A stretch of 7,536 bases of DNA from Spirochaetia bacterium (GCA_025997715.1 BNUY01000142.1:1-7536), one strand, 5' to 3'. Shown: positions 1 to 7,161, counted from the stretch's first letter. Notes: generated from the letters alone by a model not told the origin. Program-made: numbers and translations.

Positions 1-1
1 T

Positions 2-853
2 AAAAAATCTGACGATCAAATAAACGATAGACTATCCAAGAATTCTAATTCGTTGGATGAAATAAATAAATCTATCGTTGATCTTAGTAACAATGTAATA
101 GACTTAAACAATGCGCTGCAAACTGCTCAAAACAAAAACTCAGATTTAACTGAACGTTTAGAAAAAGCCAACTCTGAGTCAAACGAGAAGAGTTCCACAA
201 TATCTGGATTAAATCATGATATTGAATCAAAGAAAAGTATTATTTTAAAATATGACGCCCAGCATAAAAAAGACAGTGCCGACAATGAAAATTTGAAGAA
301 AGTGCTTGAAAAAAAAGAAGCGAGTTTACAAGCTTGCCAAACAGAAAACACATCCCTATCTGAGTACAAAACAAGAATAGAAAACTCAGTGTCTCCTTTC
401 AGAGAGATACTCAAATATTGCTATGAATGCGGTGCTTTAGATGAGGAGATAAAAAAAATTGGATTGTCATCGGAATTCAATGAAAACGATTATGAGAATA
501 TTTTTGCTTTCATTGCATGGTTTGGAAAAGAAACAACTTTTGCACTTGTTGTTCATAGCGCTATCAAAAAAGCCAGACCAGACGGGAATCCTAACCCTTC
601 ACCGCTCACCGAAGCAGAAAAGCGCTTGATAAATAGGTTGAATTCCTTCTATAAAGCTAGATTAGGCTATGCCTTTGATGTATTGGATATGCTGATGGGG
701 AAAGAAGAATTTAATAAAAATCTAATGCGGGATGTAAAAAATCAAGCAATTCCGGACCCTCCTGTCAAAAAAGTACACGCCATATGTGTGCCTCTGTGTT
801 ATCGTCCGGATGGCAAGACGGTAGAAGCAAAAGCATATGTTTTGGGAGATTAA
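2..853 (+). CDS. Coiled-coil protein with helical C-terminal domain (5'-partial)
   Basis: The reading frame is open from base 2, with no stop before the TTG at 53, so the gene almost certainly begins upstream and the TTG is an internal Leu. The visible part is 283 codons. About the first 125 visible residues are rich in Lys, Glu, Asn, Ser and Leu with heptad-like hydrophobic spacing, typical of a coiled coil. The C-terminal ~155 residues (from about base 390) form a compact, mostly helical region with more aromatic residues and several Cys. The two Cys pairs, in YCYEC and ICVPLC, are not a clear metal site. There is no signal peptide in the visible part and no membrane segment. It ends in TAA, which overlaps the ATG of the radical-SAM gene, so the two are probably translationally coupled. 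I do not recognise the family. It could be a structural or adaptor subunit for the AAA+ ATPase downstream (inference). Confidence 0.8.
   Translation, partial: KKSDDQINDRLSKNSNSLDEINKSIVDLSNNVIDLNNALQTAQNKNSDLTERLEKANSESNEKSSTISGLNHDIESKKSIILKYDAQHKKDSADNENLKKVLEKKEASLQACQTENTSLSEYKTRIENSVSPFREILKYCYECGALDEEIKKIGLSSEFNENDYENIFAFIAWFGKETTFALVVHSAIKKARPDGNPNPSPLTEAEKRLINRLNSFYKARLGYAFDVLDMLMGKEEFNKNLMRDVKNQAIPDPPVKKVHAICVPLCYRPDGKTVEAKAYVLGD
844..848 (+). promoter_or_regulatory. Ribosome binding site for the radical-SAM gene
   Basis: GGGAG lies 4 bases before the ATG at 853. It supports that start over the upstream in-frame ATG at 784, which lies inside gene 1 and would add a 23-residue leader of no family character. 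The stop of gene 1 and this start share one A (TAATG). Confidence 0.7.
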
Positions 854-1467
854 TGGTGATTATTCAACACCAAAAAATCACTGAGGTTTTAGGACCCGGA
901 ACACGTCTCGCTATATGGCTTGCAGGATGTGATAAAGGTTGTAAAAATTGCATCAATCAGGAGGGGCAAAACGAAAAAGCAGGTTCGTATTACCCCCTGT
1001 CTGAGGTTTTCGCTTTAATTCGTAAATCAATTGCGAAACATGAGATTGGAGGCATTACGATAAGCGGCGGAGAACCTTTTTTACAGTATGACGAACTTAA
1101 AGGTTTGTTAAGCTGGATAAAAAGCAACACCAAACTGGATACTATAGTTTTTACCGGTTATAAGCTTTCAGATTTGTTAAAGAAGCATGGTAATATCAAA
1201 AATGATGTATTAAACTACATCGATGTATTAATAGACGGTGAATATAAAGAAGAGCTAAATTGTGGTGATTATCTGCGTGGATCATCCAATCAAAATCTGT
1301 ATTTCTTTACCGGTAAATATATACATGATGAGAGATTCAATTCTCTCCATAAAGAACGTGAATTTGAGTTTGAAATTAAAGACGGAGGGGAAACCTTTTT
1401 TATAGGGATTCCGCCTATCGGATTTTACGATAAATTTATCGAGCAATTGTCTACTATTGCAGGGTAA
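853..1467 (+). CDS. NrdG-like radical-SAM protein (4Fe-4S single cluster)
   Basis: Encodes 204 aa from the ATG at 853. Radical-SAM hallmarks are clear: C26-x3-C30-x2-C33 (CDKGCKNC), which ligates the [4Fe-4S] cluster, and the SAM-binding GGEP motif at 72-75 (SGGEPF). FTGYKL, DVLIDGEY and LRGSSNQN further on match the layout of NrdG, the activase of anaerobic ribonucleotide reductase. A C-terminal extension of about 45 residues, with an IGIPP motif, makes it longer than a usual NrdG (~155-175 aa). NrdG uses SAM cleavage to put a glycyl radical on NrdD. No NrdD or other glycyl-radical enzyme is visible in this window, so the substrate here is unknown; a protein encoded in the same operon is a natural candidate (inference). 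The gene is coupled to gene 1 through TAATG and followed after 22 bases by the 495-aa coiled-coil gene. The family call is firm; a role as true ribonucleotide-reductase activase is doubtful. Confidence 0.92.
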   Translation: MVIIQHQKITEVLGPGTRLAIWLAGCDKGCKNCINQEGQNEKAGSYYPLSEVFALIRKSIAKHEIGGITISGGEPFLQYDELKGLLSWIKSNTKLDTIVFTGYKLSDLLKKHGNIKNDVLNYIDVLIDGEYKEELNCGDYLRGSSNQNLYFFTGKYIHDERFNSLHKEREFEFEIKDGGETFFIGIPPIGFYDKFIEQLSTIAG

Positions 1468-1475
1468 TCAGGTAT

Positions 1476-1481
1476 AAGGAG
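1476..1481 (+). promoter_or_regulatory. Ribosome binding site for the 495-aa coiled-coil gene
   Basis: AAGGAG lies 8 bases before the ATG at 1490, in the 22-base gap after the radical-SAM stop codon. That gap is too short for a terminator plus promoter, and none is seen. Confidence 0.7.
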
Positions 1482-1489
1482 AAAAGGAT

Positions 1490-2977
1490 ATGAGTGGGAA
1501 AAAAGCGTCTGAAGTAAGCGGACTTCTTAATCAGGGGGCATCATTACGGGCCAATATTGAAACTAACTTTTCTAAAAAGTTTGAAAACGTAAAAAAGGTG
1601 CTGTCAACTAATAAAGAATTGCTAAAAACAATGGCCGGCACAGTAAATGGTTCTGACATACGAATTTCCAAAGAGGCACTCGGGGAATTTCCTGAAGCGG
1701 CATCGGCTCTTTCTTCATCGTACAAAAAACTCTGTGAAAAAGTATCTGTTAAAAGTAACAGTCCGGGTTCAGCCTTGAACAATATACAAAGCAGAAATGA
1801 ACAATTAGCTTCAGATTTTGCAAAAGCGGATAGAACTGCTGACGAAATAAGAAATGCAATACGCAGTAAATCGCATTATTGTGATACAGAATATAAAGAC
1901 GCAGCAAACCTGTTAAAAAAGTATAAAGAATTAGGTAATACACACGGCCAGTTGACTTCCGAATTGTTTCGTGTAGAACAAGAGTTGCATACGGATTCAG
2001 GCAATATTAAATTGCTGTCGGGAGAATTAAGCAAGGTACAAGCAGAAATCATTGCAATTAACAAACAAGCGGCGAATATTGTAAAATTGCGGGAAAAGGC
2101 GGCTTTGGCAAAGGATACCGCAAAAACAGAGTTTGGTAAAATTGATTCGAAATTAGCATCTAAATTTTTAAAACAGGGGTATGACGATTTATCTGCTGAA
2201 TTACAATCTTTCTTAAATTTGCACGACAATGACGCAGTTATCAAAATCAATAGTATTTTAAACTCAATTTCTGTTTTTTCTAAAGAAATTGACGATAAAT
2301 ATTCTATCTGGATTGCTCAAAAAACGGAGGCAGAAAATAAACTTGATGTCATTAAAAAAGACTTGTCAATAGAAAATATCGAACATCCCGAAATGCACTT
2401 CAAAAAGGGTGATGATGGACGGTATACTTCACTCATTAAATTCCTTGAAACTTATTGCGATGGGAAACATGTGACTGAATTAAAATCGGCGGTTGATTCA
2501 ATAGCGCAATTGATCAAGAACGAAAAATTTCTTGACGCCATAAAAAAAGTCGATGAGTTAAATAAACTGGTAGATAGCGCAAGAGGTTGTGCAAATGAGT
2601 CACAAGAACGGGCTGTTAAGAATATCTTTACAGTGATGTCCATCCAAAAGGCAATGAAGAAACTTCATTACGATACAGAAACAGTTAAGATTGATGGAAA
2701 TGTAATGAATGGGTATTCCATAAAATGTACCGCAGGCGGAGAAACTATAATGTGGGAAAAAGTCTTTATTGACAGCGATGGAAAACTGCACATACCCATA
2801 AATCATACGGAAGGTCCCGGCGGAGATTGCCATGCATCTTGGCCTACTATTCAGGAAAAAATGCAGGAAATCGGCATTTTTATCGAAGAAGTTACTAAAG
2901 ACGGCAAATCTGTTTTGCGGAAAGGCAAAGCTCCGGGTGGCGGAGAAACAGGCGACGGAATTACAGGTAACGGATAA
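1490..2977 (+). CDS. Large coiled-coil protein with small C-terminal domain and Gly-rich tail
   Basis: Encodes 495 aa. Residues ~1-375 are almost wholly helical, Lys/Glu/Ser/Leu-rich and coiled-coil-like, with no signal peptide or membrane segment. From about residue 378 the character changes to a compact alpha/beta-looking domain: a helix (MSIQKAMKKLHY), strands around VKIDGNVMNGYSIKC and KVFIDSDGKLHIPI, then GPGGDCHASW (C447, W451) and a closing helix ending in EIG. The last 14 residues (482-495) are a flexible Gly-rich tail, PGGGETGDGITGNG. The strand-turn-strand, G-x-x-C, helix, LG-like order weakly recalls the small DUF1257/DUF2997 proteins that can accompany Ycf46-type AAA ATPases. That is a memory-based impression and not a family assignment. 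Position between the radical-SAM gene and the AAA+ gene suggests an adaptor or substrate. The start is fixed by a good AAGGAG site. The gene is certain; its function is unknown. Confidence 0.85.
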   Translation: MSGKKASEVSGLLNQGASLRANIETNFSKKFENVKKVLSTNKELLKTMAGTVNGSDIRISKEALGEFPEAASALSSSYKKLCEKVSVKSNSPGSALNNIQSRNEQLASDFAKADRTADEIRNAIRSKSHYCDTEYKDAANLLKKYKELGNTHGQLTSELFRVEQELHTDSGNIKLLSGELSKVQAEIIAINKQAANIVKLREKAALAKDTAKTEFGKIDSKLASKFLKQGYDDLSAELQSFLNLHDNDAVIKINSILNSISVFSKEIDDKYSIWIAQKTEAENKLDVIKKDLSIENIEHPEMHFKKGDDGRYTSLIKFLETYCDGKHVTELKSAVDSIAQLIKNEKFLDAIKKVDELNKLVDSARGCANESQERAVKNIFTVMSIQKAMKKLHYDTETVKIDGNVMNGYSIKCTAGGETIMWEKVFIDSDGKLHIPINHTEGPGGDCHASWPTIQEKMQEIGIFIEEVTKDGKSVLRKGKAPGGGETGDGITGNG

Positions 2978-2995
2978 CTGTTGCTTGAAATATAT

Positions 2996-3001
2996 AAGGA
3001 G
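2996..3001 (+). promoter_or_regulatory. Ribosome binding site that sets the start of the 259-aa coiled-coil gene
   Basis: AAGGAG lies 6 bases before the ATG at 3008. The frame is also open from a TTG at 2981, but that TTG is upstream of this site and has no site of its own, so translation should start at 3008. Confidence 0.75.
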
Positions 3002-3007
3002 AATTTT

Positions 3008-3787
3008 ATGAAAGAACCAAGTAGAGATGGCGTTATCGAAACTCTGAAATCTGATGATCCTGTTGCTATTATCTCAAATCCAAACAACAGTGACAAAATT
3101 GAAGAGTTGCTTTATTATTTGCGCGATAATAATGTGTCCGGCTTGATTCAACATATCACAGAATATCTAAAGGAAAACAACAATGCCGTTGCTCCTGTGC
3201 TTAACGGGATTATTTCTCTTTATCCTTTGACCATAGAGCTTTTGAATAATCTTGATAAGAGCGTCTTCGATTCAGGGGACACTTCGTTGACAATTAAAAA
3301 GTTTGAAGCACTTGAAAAATTAATAGTGTTGGTTGTCAGCATAAAAAACGAATTAGGCGGTATGGAAAACATATCATCGAATAAGGGATTAACTTGGCTT
3401 CGAAAACAAATTAAAAATCTTGAAGATCTAAACACCGAAATCAAAAACGAAATCGGCAAATTATCTGTAGATAATAAAAAACTTGAAGAGACAAAAAAAG
3501 CGCTAGCTGAAAGCGGAAAGGAGAAATCTGCTCTTCAACAAGAAAAAGAACTATTGGAACAAGAGTTGCTTTCCTTTGATGAATCGCATCTTCAAGCTCA
3601 GATTGCAGAGAAGAAAGCTGAACTAAGCAAAAAGCAAAAAGAACGAGAAATTTCGAAAAAAGAGCTTTCTAATCTTAAAGCAGAATTAGAAAACGTTAAG
3701 GAAATTGACCATTCTCATTTATATAATGAGATTGACAGTTTTATCAAAAAATCTAATTCAAATGAAAAGGGTGAAAAAAATGATTAA
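3008..3787 (+). CDS. Coiled-coil protein, 259 aa
   Basis: Encodes 259 aa from the ATG at 3008. The N-terminal ~120 residues are a helical region of mixed composition with one hydrophobic helix (EKLIVLVVSI, about residues 100-110). That helix is too short and too charged at its flanks to be a convincing membrane anchor. From about residue 125 to 245 it is a long, highly charged coiled coil with Leu/Ile heptads and Lys/Glu-rich stretches. It ends in a hydrophilic tail, and the last 8 bases of the gene overlap the start of the AAA+ gene, a sign of coupled, near-stoichiometric translation. It is the third coiled-coil gene in the cluster. No catalytic motif or known family was recognised. A likely role is scaffold or adaptor for the ATPase (inference). 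Confidence 0.82.
   Translation: MKEPSRDGVIETLKSDDPVAIISNPNNSDKIEELLYYLRDNNVSGLIQHITEYLKENNNAVAPVLNGIISLYPLTIELLNNLDKSVFDSGDTSLTIKKFEALEKLIVLVVSIKNELGGMENISSNKGLTWLRKQIKNLEDLNTEIKNEIGKLSVDNKKLEETKKALAESGKEKSALQQEKELLEQELLSFDESHLQAQIAEKKAELSKKQKEREISKKELSNLKAELENVKEIDHSHLYNEIDSFIKKSNSNEKGEKND
3767..3773 (+). promoter_or_regulatory. Ribosome binding site for the tandem AAA+ gene
   Basis: AAGGGTG lies 6 bases before the ATG at 3780, inside the end of the preceding gene. In-frame ATGs at 3705 and 3762 are further upstream and overlap the coiled-coil gene more. The site favours 3780. Confidence 0.6.
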
Positions 3788-6392
3788 TCGTTTAACACAT
3801 TTTATTGGAACGAATAGTTTAAAAGGAGAAAACTTTTTTGTCATGTACGGGAAATCCATACATGATTGTTTTTATTACGATTTTTATACCGGAATATTAT
3901 CTTTAAATGATACATTAAAGAAATATTTTCTTCTGAAACAGAATTTCGATTTTTTTGTTGATATTACGGTAGATACTATTATTATCAGCAAAAGAATTGA
4001 AGATAAAATCATTGAAGACACAGGTTTTTTTGAAGCTCATGAAAAGGGCGGTGATTTAGACGGAATGGACTTGAATAATGCTCCGGATCCGGCAGACAAG
4101 CAAACTAAAGATCATGCCGAAAGTGCAACAGAAAACGTCAATGAAGATATTGCAAAATGGGCTCGGTTGTATGAAACAATTAAAATTAAACCGGAACAGA
4201 ATTTTGTTTTATTATGCAGTGATTTTGATTGGAAAATTGATTTATATAAAAGTTCGCAAGATGAGAAAGTTCATTATGTAAAAAGATTGAAAGATTTCGC
4301 TAAGTTAAAAAATGTTGTGATTATAATTACCCTTGAAGACGCAGAAAAATTAAAGCGTTTTGACATTGAGCTTGAGAAAAATAACTCTTTCATGGTAGGA
4401 TCTCCCTCTGCGGAAGAAATAAAGTTTGCTTATTTGCGTGAGTTTTTTGCGTACAATACAAATATTCCAATTACTAATCAGATTAAAAACAATCTGCTTA
4501 CCGAAATAAGCACAGTGGCATCGGCAATTTCTGCAAGCGGTAAATCTTTGAGTTCGGCACTAAGTATTCTTAAAACTGAGATCAATGTTCATCAATTTGA
4601 TTTTGACAGAACTTCTTTTGAAGAAAGTATTGAAAAACCTATTGATGAGAAAGTTACTTTTGATGATATAATTATCAGTGATGCTAATTTAAAGGGAATC
4701 AAAGAAATAGTTCAAAAATTTATTGATGGAAATGTTGGAACAAAAGGATTTATATTAAAGGGACCGCCGGGAACGGGAAAAACGTACCTTGTCAAAGCAA
4801 TAGCGAATGAGTTTAATTGCCATTTGGTTTTTCCCACCCTGGCTGACTTAAAAGGCGAATTTATCGGTCAAACCAGTCCAAAGATTAAAAAGTTATTTGA
4901 CGAGGCACGCTCCAACGAACCTACACTCATTTTTATTGATGAGGCAGATACTATTTTTCCGAGCAGAAACATAGGAAGCGGCAAGTCAGATAGCTTCAAT
5001 TTGGATATGGTTAATCAATTTCTTGTTGAAATAGATGGGCTTTCTACCGGTACGCAAAAAATTTTAGTGATCGCCGCTACAAACCGCATTGAGATTCTGG
5101 ATGGCGCTATACGCAGCCGTTTGCCGAATGAGTTCCTTCTTGAACGTCCAAATCATATGCAACGCGAGAATATTCTAAGAAAAAAATTCGTTGAAAAGAA
5201 AATAGAATGGGATAAATTGTCTGCAAATGAGCGGAATAGTGTGATATCGCGCACAAATATGATGTCCGGGCGTGATTTAAAAAATTTCGCTGATGGCGTT
5301 TTAAGAGAATGTGAAATAAGAAAAATCGATCCTGCCTTACTTTCTTCCCACCCAAAGGCTGAAGATGTTTTCAATACGGTGCTTTCCGGAACTGAACAGA
5401 AGTTAATTGCCGAAATACAACATGAATTATCTGTTGAAGTAAAATCGCCTCATACTATTTCAAGGTCACCTGAGGATATTATCGGGAATGAATCTGCCAA
5501 GAAACAACTTTTTGAATTTGCTGATAATATGCAAAATATGTCTGAGTTGGAAACAAACTTTAATTTGCCGAGAAAACAAGGGGTGATTTTATACGGACCT
5601 CCGGGAAATGCTAAATCGCATCTTGCTGAAGCCATGGCAAAAGAAAAGGGGCTTTATTTTATTAAAGTTGTCAGCCGCACCTTGGTTAGTGATGAAATGA
5701 TTGCGTATTTGGATAATATCAATAAAATATTTGATTTCGCAATACAACTTTCAAAAATATGTGTGAGTGGGAATGGCGTGTTATTGTTTTTTGACGAGTT
5801 CGACTCAATCGCCGAAGCAGAAACACTTTCCAAAGTGGTAAGAGGAACATTGCTCACTTGCTTAGACAATGCCGAAGGCATACGTTCAACAACAAATAAA
5901 GTTGTCCTTGTAGCCGCGACTAATTTTTATGACAGCCTTGATAAAGCGGTTGTTCGTCAAGGGCGTTTCGATGCAGCAATACCGCTCAATAATCCTACAA
6001 AAGAAGAAGGCGTACAGATACTTGTTAAATTGGCAAACAAGGACAAAACCATTATGACGTCCCAAATTGCGCAGTCTGCTTATGAAAAGCAATGCGCAGT
6101 TGAACGCAATAAAGCCGTAGACAGAGATTGCCGTCGGCTTGAGGATGTAAGCTTGAGTCTTAATTCAATTGCCGATATTGCCAGGGGCGGAAACCCCATT
6201 GAATTGTCAGATTTTATTATTAATATATTAACTGACAAACACAAATCAAGAACTCTCTCCGGCGCAGAGGTATCAACTCTTTACACCAACTTAAAACGTA
6301 AGGCGGTGACAAAGCGTGCCGGAAATACCGGTGAGATTACAAGCGAGATTATAGACGAATATTTCGAGGAGGAGCTAAAATGCCGAACGTAG
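3780..6392 (+). CDS. Tandem AAA+ ATPase (classical AAA clade, two ATPase domains)
   Basis: Encodes about 870 aa from the ATG at 3780. Residues 1-~290 are a non-catalytic N-terminal region; it contains an acidic linker and a stretch (LLCSDFDW ... PSAEEIKFAYLREFF) that looks like a degenerate P-loop fold. AAA domain 1 (~293-510): Walker A GPPGTGKT (328-335), pore-loop-like FIG (361-363), Walker B LIFIDEAD (D387, E388), sensor-1 N435 in AATNR, and an arginine-finger region reduced to RSR (R445, R447). AAA domain 2 (~566-775): atypical Walker A GPPGNAKS (606-613, Ala611 where Gly is usual), Walker B FFDEFD (D672, E673), sensor-1 N715, and fingers RQGRF (R726, R729). A helical C-terminal part follows. 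Such proteins form hexamers that unfold or remodel proteins with ATP. There is no protease domain. Neighbours overlap on both sides. The fold call is secure; the substrate is unknown. Confidence 0.95.
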   Translation: MINRLTHFIGTNSLKGENFFVMYGKSIHDCFYYDFYTGILSLNDTLKKYFLLKQNFDFFVDITVDTIIISKRIEDKIIEDTGFFEAHEKGGDLDGMDLNNAPDPADKQTKDHAESATENVNEDIAKWARLYETIKIKPEQNFVLLCSDFDWKIDLYKSSQDEKVHYVKRLKDFAKLKNVVIIITLEDAEKLKRFDIELEKNNSFMVGSPSAEEIKFAYLREFFAYNTNIPITNQIKNNLLTEISTVASAISASGKSLSSALSILKTEINVHQFDFDRTSFEESIEKPIDEKVTFDDIIISDANLKGIKEIVQKFIDGNVGTKGFILKGPPGTGKTYLVKAIANEFNCHLVFPTLADLKGEFIGQTSPKIKKLFDEARSNEPTLIFIDEADTIFPSRNIGSGKSDSFNLDMVNQFLVEIDGLSTGTQKILVIAATNRIEILDGAIRSRLPNEFLLERPNHMQRENILRKKFVEKKIEWDKLSANERNSVISRTNMMSGRDLKNFADGVLRECEIRKIDPALLSSHPKAEDVFNTVLSGTEQKLIAEIQHELSVEVKSPHTISRSPEDIIGNESAKKQLFEFADNMQNMSELETNFNLPRKQGVILYGPPGNAKSHLAEAMAKEKGLYFIKVVSRTLVSDEMIAYLDNINKIFDFAIQLSKICVSGNGVLLFFDEFDSIAEAETLSKVVRGTLLTCLDNAEGIRSTTNKVVLVAATNFYDSLDKAVVRQGRFDAAIPLNNPTKEEGVQILVKLANKDKTIMTSQIAQSAYEKQCAVERNKAVDRDCRRLEDVSLSLNSIADIARGGNPIELSDFIINILTDKHKSRTLSGAEVSTLYTNLKRKAVTKRAGNTGEITSEIIDEYFEEELKCRT
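6367..6374 (+). promoter_or_regulatory. Strong ribosome binding site for the Schlafen/AlbA_2 gene
   Basis: AGGAGGAG, close to a perfect anti-16S match, lies 5 bases before the ATG at 6380 and inside the end of the AAA+ gene. It is the strongest site in the window and supports high or independent initiation of the downstream gene. Confidence 0.8.
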
Positions 6393-7159
6393 AACAAACT
6401 GGTAGGGCGATTTGGAAGAAATGGGAAGACATTATCAGAACGGGGGAAGAACTGCCTGGTCCCGAAGTTGAAATGGATGATAGTAGTCTTTCTACAATTA
6501 AAGAGATAGAAAAACTTAGAGATTTCTTAAATTTTCTGGAGAATACAGTAAAGGATGATCCGGAAGAAATCGAAACAGTAAATCTTATACTAAAAAGAAT
6601 GTCTGATGCTAAGGATACGGAAGAAAAATGGATTCAAGACATGATTGACTCGGGTGAATCACAAATGGTTGAGTTTAAAGAAACACTAATGGTTCCTGTG
6701 ATACCAAAAGAAGTATCAGAAAAACTTAAACCAGAAGTATTACAACAAAAGAAAAAAGAAATGAAAAAAGTTTTAGAAGAAGAAGTTTTAAAAAATATTG
6801 TGGCATTCCTAAATACAGGGGGGGGATATTTATTTATTGGCATACGTGATAATAAGGAAATTATCGGTATTCAAAATGAATTAGATCAGCTTAAATTAGA
6901 AAATCCTAAGTGGAATACTGATCACTATTTATTGCATATTTCTACTTTAATTGGAAATCAAATAGGGGTGGAATTCTCTTCTTTTATTAAGTATGCTCCA
7001 GTTTTGGTTAAGGGTAAAACAATCCTCAAAATTGAGTGTACGCGATCCTCAAAACCTTGTTATTTAAATGAGGAGTTGTTTTTTATAAGATCAGGTCCTG
7101 AAACTAAACAGCTAAAAGGAGAAAAGGTGGATTCCTGGAAAGAGATTAATTTTAAATAG
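6380..7159 (+). CDS. Schlafen/AlbA_2-domain protein (putative nuclease-like)
   Basis: Encodes 259 aa, starting 13 bases before the AAA+ stop. Residues 1-~90 are an acidic helical N-terminal segment with no family match that I recognise. Residues ~92-235 form an AlbA_2 (Schlafen-like) domain: GESQMVEFKET at 92-102, then a Lys/Glu-rich helical insert, then VAFLNTGGGYLFIGIRDN (141-158) and KEIIGI. In vertebrate Schlafens the RNase site uses two Glu five residues apart and a later Asp. Here E93, E98 and D157 stand in equivalent places, so activity on RNA is plausible but not shown; many bacterial AlbA_2 proteins are annotated only as ATP- or DNA-binding. No C-terminal winged helix or ATPase is attached, so the protein is short for the family. 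The gene carries a run of eight G (6818-6825) inside the NTGGG motif. It looks more AT-rich than the gene that follows. Confidence 0.88.
   Translation: MPNVEQTGRAIWKKWEDIIRTGEELPGPEVEMDDSSLSTIKEIEKLRDFLNFLENTVKDDPEEIETVNLILKRMSDAKDTEEKWIQDMIDSGESQMVEFKETLMVPVIPKEVSEKLKPEVLQQKKKEMKKVLEEEVLKNIVAFLNTGGGYLFIGIRDNKEIIGIQNELDQLKLENPKWNTDHYLLHISTLIGNQIGVEFSSFIKYAPVLVKGKTILKIECTRSSKPCYLNEELFFIRSGPETKQLKGEKVDSWKEINFK
6818..6825 (+). repeat. G8 homopolymer inside the AlbA_2 gene
   Basis: Eight consecutive G, coding the glycines of NTGGG. One extra G leads to an in-frame TGA after about ten codons. One fewer leads to a TAG about 22 codons on. Either loses the D157 region and the rest of the domain. It could be a slippage hot spot or simply chance codon choice (GGG GGG GGA). 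Confidence 0.9.
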
Positions 7160-7161
7160 AT

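Noticed and set aside
784..852. Upstream ATG giving the radical-SAM protein a 23-residue N-terminal extension
   Set aside because: It lies wholly inside gene 1, has no ribosome binding site, and the extension has no family character. GGGAG before the ATG at 853 fits better.
1876..2250. 124-codon reading frame on the minus strand
   Set aside because: It lies entirely antisense to the 495-aa gene, has no ribosome binding site logic, and its Ser/Phe/Leu-rich product is typical of a reverse-strand shadow of a Lys/Glu-rich gene. The other minus-strand frames fail in the same way.
2981..3007. TTG start for the 259-aa coiled-coil gene
   Set aside because: The clear AAGGAG site is downstream of this TTG and correctly placed for the ATG at 3008.
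1468..3007. Terminators or internal promoters in the gaps 1468-1489 and 2978-3007
   Set aside because: The gaps are 22 and 30 bases and hold only ribosome binding sites; no stem-loop with a T-run and no properly spaced -35/-10 pair was seen.
3705..3779. Upstream ATGs at 3705 and 3762 for the AAA+ gene
   Set aside because: They lie deep in the coiled-coil gene, and the added residues look like an out-of-frame shadow. AAGGGTG is well spaced for 3780.
3774..3780. A7 run at the coiled-coil/AAA+ junction as a programmed frameshift site making a fusion protein
   Set aside because: Fusion would need a +1 shift (or -2), the run is not a canonical slippery heptamer context for that, and the AAA+ gene has its own ribosome binding site and ATG.
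4078..4281. 67-codon plus-strand frame inside the AAA+ gene
   Set aside because: It overlaps a certain gene in another frame and has no recognisable motif.
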